Source: Oscillospiraceae bacterium (GTDB taxonomy: Bacteria; Bacillota; Clostridia; Oscillospirales; Oscillospiraceae). From it: a stretch of 8,098 bases of DNA. Where the stretch lies: NCBI GenBank assembly GCA_028705905.1, contig JAQWCP010000054.1:1-8098 (forward strand). Direction: 5' to 3'. Of this stretch, positions 5,812-8,098 are shown in pieces. Both the position numbers and the translations under genes were made by a program. Position 1 is the first letter of the stretch; every line of letters starts with the position of its first letter. The notes under the pieces were generated by a model. It worked only from the letters and a program-made list of their open reading frames with translations. It searched no databases and was not told where the DNA came from.

Positions 5812-7713
5812 TTACTCCAATTCGGACAGCTCGGCAAGCCAGAGGGTGGAAACCGCGTCGCTTGGCATTTGCCAATCGCCCCGAGGGGACAGCGAAACGG
5901 AACCAATCTTGGGGCCGTCCGCCAGGCAAGACCGTTTGAACTGCTGAGAGAAGAAACGTCGGTAAAACGTCTTTAACCATTTTAGAATGACGGCCCGGGG
6001 ATATTGGCGTCCAAAGGCGTGTTCTGCCAAGCGAAGGATTTTTTTCGGGGGAAAGGCCCAGCGCACGATGTAATACAAAAAGAAGTCGTGCAGTTCATAG
6101 GGGCCCACCAGGTCTTCCGTCTTTTGGGAGATGACGCCGCCCACTGCTGGCAGCAGCTCCGGGGAAACCGGCGTATCCAGAATGTCAGACAACACAACGG
6201 ACAACGCCTGATCCTCCTGGGCTTTATCTTTGGAAACGTATTGAACCAGATGGCGCACCAGCGTTTTGGGGATAGAGGCGTTCACCCCATACATCGACAT
6301 GTGGTCGCCATTGTACGTGGCCCATCCTAAGGAAAGCTCCGATAAATCTCCTGTGCCAATGACCATGCCGCCTGTTTGGTTGGCAATATCCATCAAAACC
6401 TGTGTCCGCTCTCTTGCCTGGGCGTTTTCAAATGTTACGTCATGGTTGTCCATACTTTGGCCAATATCTGCAAAATGGCTGCGAACAGTATTGGAAATGT
6501 CAATGCGCCGCAGTGTGGCACCGCACCGCTCTGCCAATTCCACCGCATTGTTTCTGGTGCGGTCCGTTGTCCCAAAGCAGGGCATTGTGACGGCGATCAC
6601 ATCTTCCGCCGGGCGGTCCATCATTTTCATGGCGATCATAGTGATCAAAATAGCCAGGGTGGAGTCCAGCCCCCCGGACAATCCGATGACTGCCGTTTTG
6701 GCGCCGGTATGCTCCAGACGTTTTTTCAGGCCCAAAGAGGCGATCAAAAGGGTCTCCTCGCAGCGGGTGTTGCGTACGCTCCCGTCCTCTGGGACAAAAG
6801 GAAAGGCAGAGATGTATCGGGTTAAATTGGTTTTGGTCAGGGGCAGGGAGAAGAAGATTTGCGTTTGCGCTGCAGCTTGTTCCGAAAAGCGGCCTTTGCG
6901 GCGACGTTCATAAACCAGACGATTCACATCGATTTCTGAGATGGAGAGGCCGGTGTCAAACCGGGATTCCGCCAGAAGGGTGCCGTTTTCCGCAATCATG
7001 TTGTGGCCCGCAAACACCATGTCCGTGGTGGATTCGCCGTCTCCCGCCTCTGCGCCTACTATGCCGCAGACCAGCCGGGCACTTTCAGATGTGACCTGCG
7101 TCAGCCGCTTGGCACTTCTGCCCACCAGCGCACAGTCGGCCCCGGGGTTGGCCAGGATAACGGCGCCGCCGGAGGCGAGCTGACCGCTGGTCCGCGAGGA
7201 GACAAGCTCCCCGGGCACAACGCCAAATGAGAATGCCGACAAGGTATCGCAGGTGAACGTGAGCGCAGCGCCAAAGGGCGCCCATTGACCGGTGGGCAAA
7301 GCAATCTGTTCCATGCCCTCCGGCGGGGCGGCAAAATGTCTCGTTTGGGAGAGAAAGCTGCCGCAGTGTTTGGGTACGACACCCAGGACTTTTCCTCCCT
7401 GCAAAACGGCGGAACAATTATACACTTGACGATTGTGCCGCAGAGGAAGGCCAACAACCGTTACAAGCCGCAAGTTGCGGGTTGCCTCCAGCACGGTGGA
7501 GAGTGCTTGAGCGGCGCCATCCAGCAGAGTGGGCTGAAAAAACAGGTCACCGCAGGTGCAGCCTGTGAGGCCGAGCTCCGGCAAGACCAAAAGATGCACA
7601 CCGAGGGCATCTGCTTGCCGCATAAGTCCAAATGTTTGTTCTGCGTTTTCCCGACAGCCGGCAACCTGAACCCTTGGGGTACCGGCGGCTACCTTGATAA
7701 AACCGTCTTTCAT
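5812..7713 (-). CDS. nadE: Two-domain NAD+ synthase (nitrilase-type glutaminase domain lacking the catalytic Cys)
   Basis: Makes NAD+ from nicotinic acid adenine dinucleotide, ATP and a nitrogen donor. The 633-residue length fits the two-domain, glutamine-type NadE. Residues about 5-275 are a nitrilase-fold glutaminase domain; about 300-633 are the synthetase domain. The latter looks intact: PP-loop SGGLDS (346-351), GTGDLSELSLGWATYNGDHM (453-472), SMYGVNASIPK and QKTEDLVGPYELHDFFLYY. In the glutaminase domain Glu46 (LPELGLTG) and Lys115 (VPKHC) of the Glu-Lys-Cys triad remain, but the usual ICEDLW segment reads VVPGELV (165-171) with no cysteine, and the YLPNYxEFYE-like loop after the lysine is replaced by HCGSFLSQTRHF. 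The domain probably cannot hydrolyse glutamine, so the enzyme may use free ammonia. The start ATG 7713 has AGGAGG at good spacing. thpR follows three bases after its stop. Confidence 0.95.
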   Translation of the reverse strand: MKDGFIKVAAGTPRVQVAGCRENAEQTFGLMRQADALGVHLLVLPELGLTGCTCGDLFFQPTLLDGAAQALSTVLEATRNLRLVTVVGLPLRHNRQVYNCSAVLQGGKVLGVVPKHCGSFLSQTRHFAAPPEGMEQIALPTGQWAPFGAALTFTCDTLSAFSFGVVPGELVSSRTSGQLASGGAVILANPGADCALVGRSAKRLTQVTSESARLVCGIVGAEAGDGESTTDMVFAGHNMIAENGTLLAESRFDTGLSISEIDVNRLVYERRRKGRFSEQAAAQTQIFFSLPLTKTNLTRYISAFPFVPEDGSVRNTRCEETLLIASLGLKKRLEHTGAKTAVIGLSGGLDSTLAILITMIAMKMMDRPAEDVIAVTMPCFGTTDRTRNNAVELAERCGATLRRIDISNTVRSHFADIGQSMDNHDVTFENAQARERTQVLMDIANQTGGMVIGTGDLSELSLGWATYNGDHMSMYGVNASIPKTLVRHLVQYVSKDKAQEDQALSVVLSDILDTPVSPELLPAVGGVISQKTEDLVGPYELHDFFLYYIVRWAFPPKKILRLAEHAFGRQYPRAVILKWLKTFYRRFFSQQFKRSCLADGPKIGSVSLSPRGDWQMPSDAVSTLWLAELSELE

Positions 7714-7776
7714 CCAAATCCCTCCTAATTCTCGTGGTCAAGCCATACCTGGGTGATCTAAAGTACAGGGGAACGG

Positions 7777-8098
7777 TTAAAATGCAATTTTTTCTGTCAA
7801 ATAATCCTTTAAAGATGCAATGGGGATTCGCTCTTGCTCCATGGTGTCCCGGTCTCTCACGGTAACGCACTGATCTTCCAGGCTGTCAAAGTCAAAAGTG
7901 ACACAGACGGGCGTGCCGATCTCGTCCTGACGGCGGTACCGTTTGCCGATGGAGCCGGCATCGTCATAATCCACCATAAAATCTTTGGCCAGGTCGCTGT
8001 AGATGGCGCCCGCCTGTTCTGCCAGCTTTTTGGACAAGGGCAAAATGGCGCATTTATAGGGCGCCAGAGGGGGGTGCAGATGCATCACGGTGCGCACG
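7777..8098 (-). CDS. glyQS: Glycyl-tRNA synthetase (single-chain type), C-terminal end (runs off the right edge)
   Basis: Class II aminoacyl-tRNA synthetase that charges tRNA-Gly. Only the last 106 residues are in the window; the catalytic motifs lie outside to the right, and the first Met of the visible frame is internal, not the start. The fragment is the anticodon-binding domain: HLHPPLAPYKCAILPLSKKL, FMVDYDDAGSIGKRYRRQDE, IGTPVCVTFDFDSLEDQCVT, VRDRDTMEQERIPI and DYLTEKIAF at the end. DxxGSIGKRYRRQDEIGTP is highly characteristic of the single-chain alpha2 glycyl-tRNA synthetase, as opposed to the separate GlyQ and GlyS subunits. The 63-base spacer to nadE shows no T-tract hairpin, so read-through into nadE is plausible. 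Confidence 0.95.
   Translation of the reverse strand, partial: VRTVMHLHPPLAPYKCAILPLSKKLAEQAGAIYSDLAKDFMVDYDDAGSIGKRYRRQDEIGTPVCVTFDFDSLEDQCVTVRDRDTMEQERIPIASLKDYLTEKIAF

Noticed and set aside
6266..6913. Plus-strand open frame of 215 codons opposite nadE
   Set aside because: It is an antisense shadow of the conserved NAD synthetase domain, with no recognisable motif and no supporting ribosome binding site.
7714..7776. Terminator or promoter between glyQS and nadE
   Set aside because: No stem followed by a T-tract and no paired -35/-10 boxes could be found. Only the nadE ribosome binding site is clear.

Overview
The window carries ten protein genes, all on the minus strand and tightly packed. 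In transcription order (right to left) they are: glyQS (3' end only), nadE, thpR, miaA, hfq, an interrupted HlyD-type membrane adaptor gene, ylmE/yggS, sepF, divIVA and ileS (5' end only). I see no plus-strand gene, no rRNA or tRNA, no insertion sequence, no CRISPR array and no phage gene. No stretch longer than 300 bases lacks a gene. The base composition is balanced. The single-chain alpha2-type glycyl-tRNA synthetase, the ylmE-sepF-divIVA-ileS order and the AGGAGG-type ribosome binding sites point to a Gram-positive anaerobe of the Clostridia. An Oscillospiraceae/Ruminococcaceae-like gut organism is my best guess; the genus cannot be told from this sequence.

Right part (about 3968-8098): translation, RNA and cofactor housekeeping. 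The end of glycyl-tRNA synthetase is followed by a two-domain NAD+ synthase whose synthetase domain looks intact but whose glutaminase domain has lost its catalytic cysteine. Then come a small 2H-phosphoesterase (ThpR/LigT), the tRNA dimethylallyltransferase MiaA and the RNA chaperone Hfq. The nadE-thpR-miaA junctions are only a few bases long, which suggests one transcript. miaA next to hfq is an arrangement known from many bacteria.

Left part (about 1-3937): cell division. A membrane-anchored HlyD-like adaptor, broken by one in-frame TAA, leads into ylmE and sepF. sepF is closed by a convincing intrinsic terminator. divIVA and ileS follow, apparently as a separate unit. This is the familiar Firmicutes ylm/divIVA neighbourhood, but with ylmG and ylmH missing between sepF and divIVA.

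I do not see a new defence, mobile or biosynthetic system; this is largely core chromosome. The points most worth a second look are the lost glutaminase cysteine in NadE, the in-frame stop in the adaptor gene, a long near-perfect hairpin inside thpR, and structured untranslated leaders ahead of ileS and hfq.
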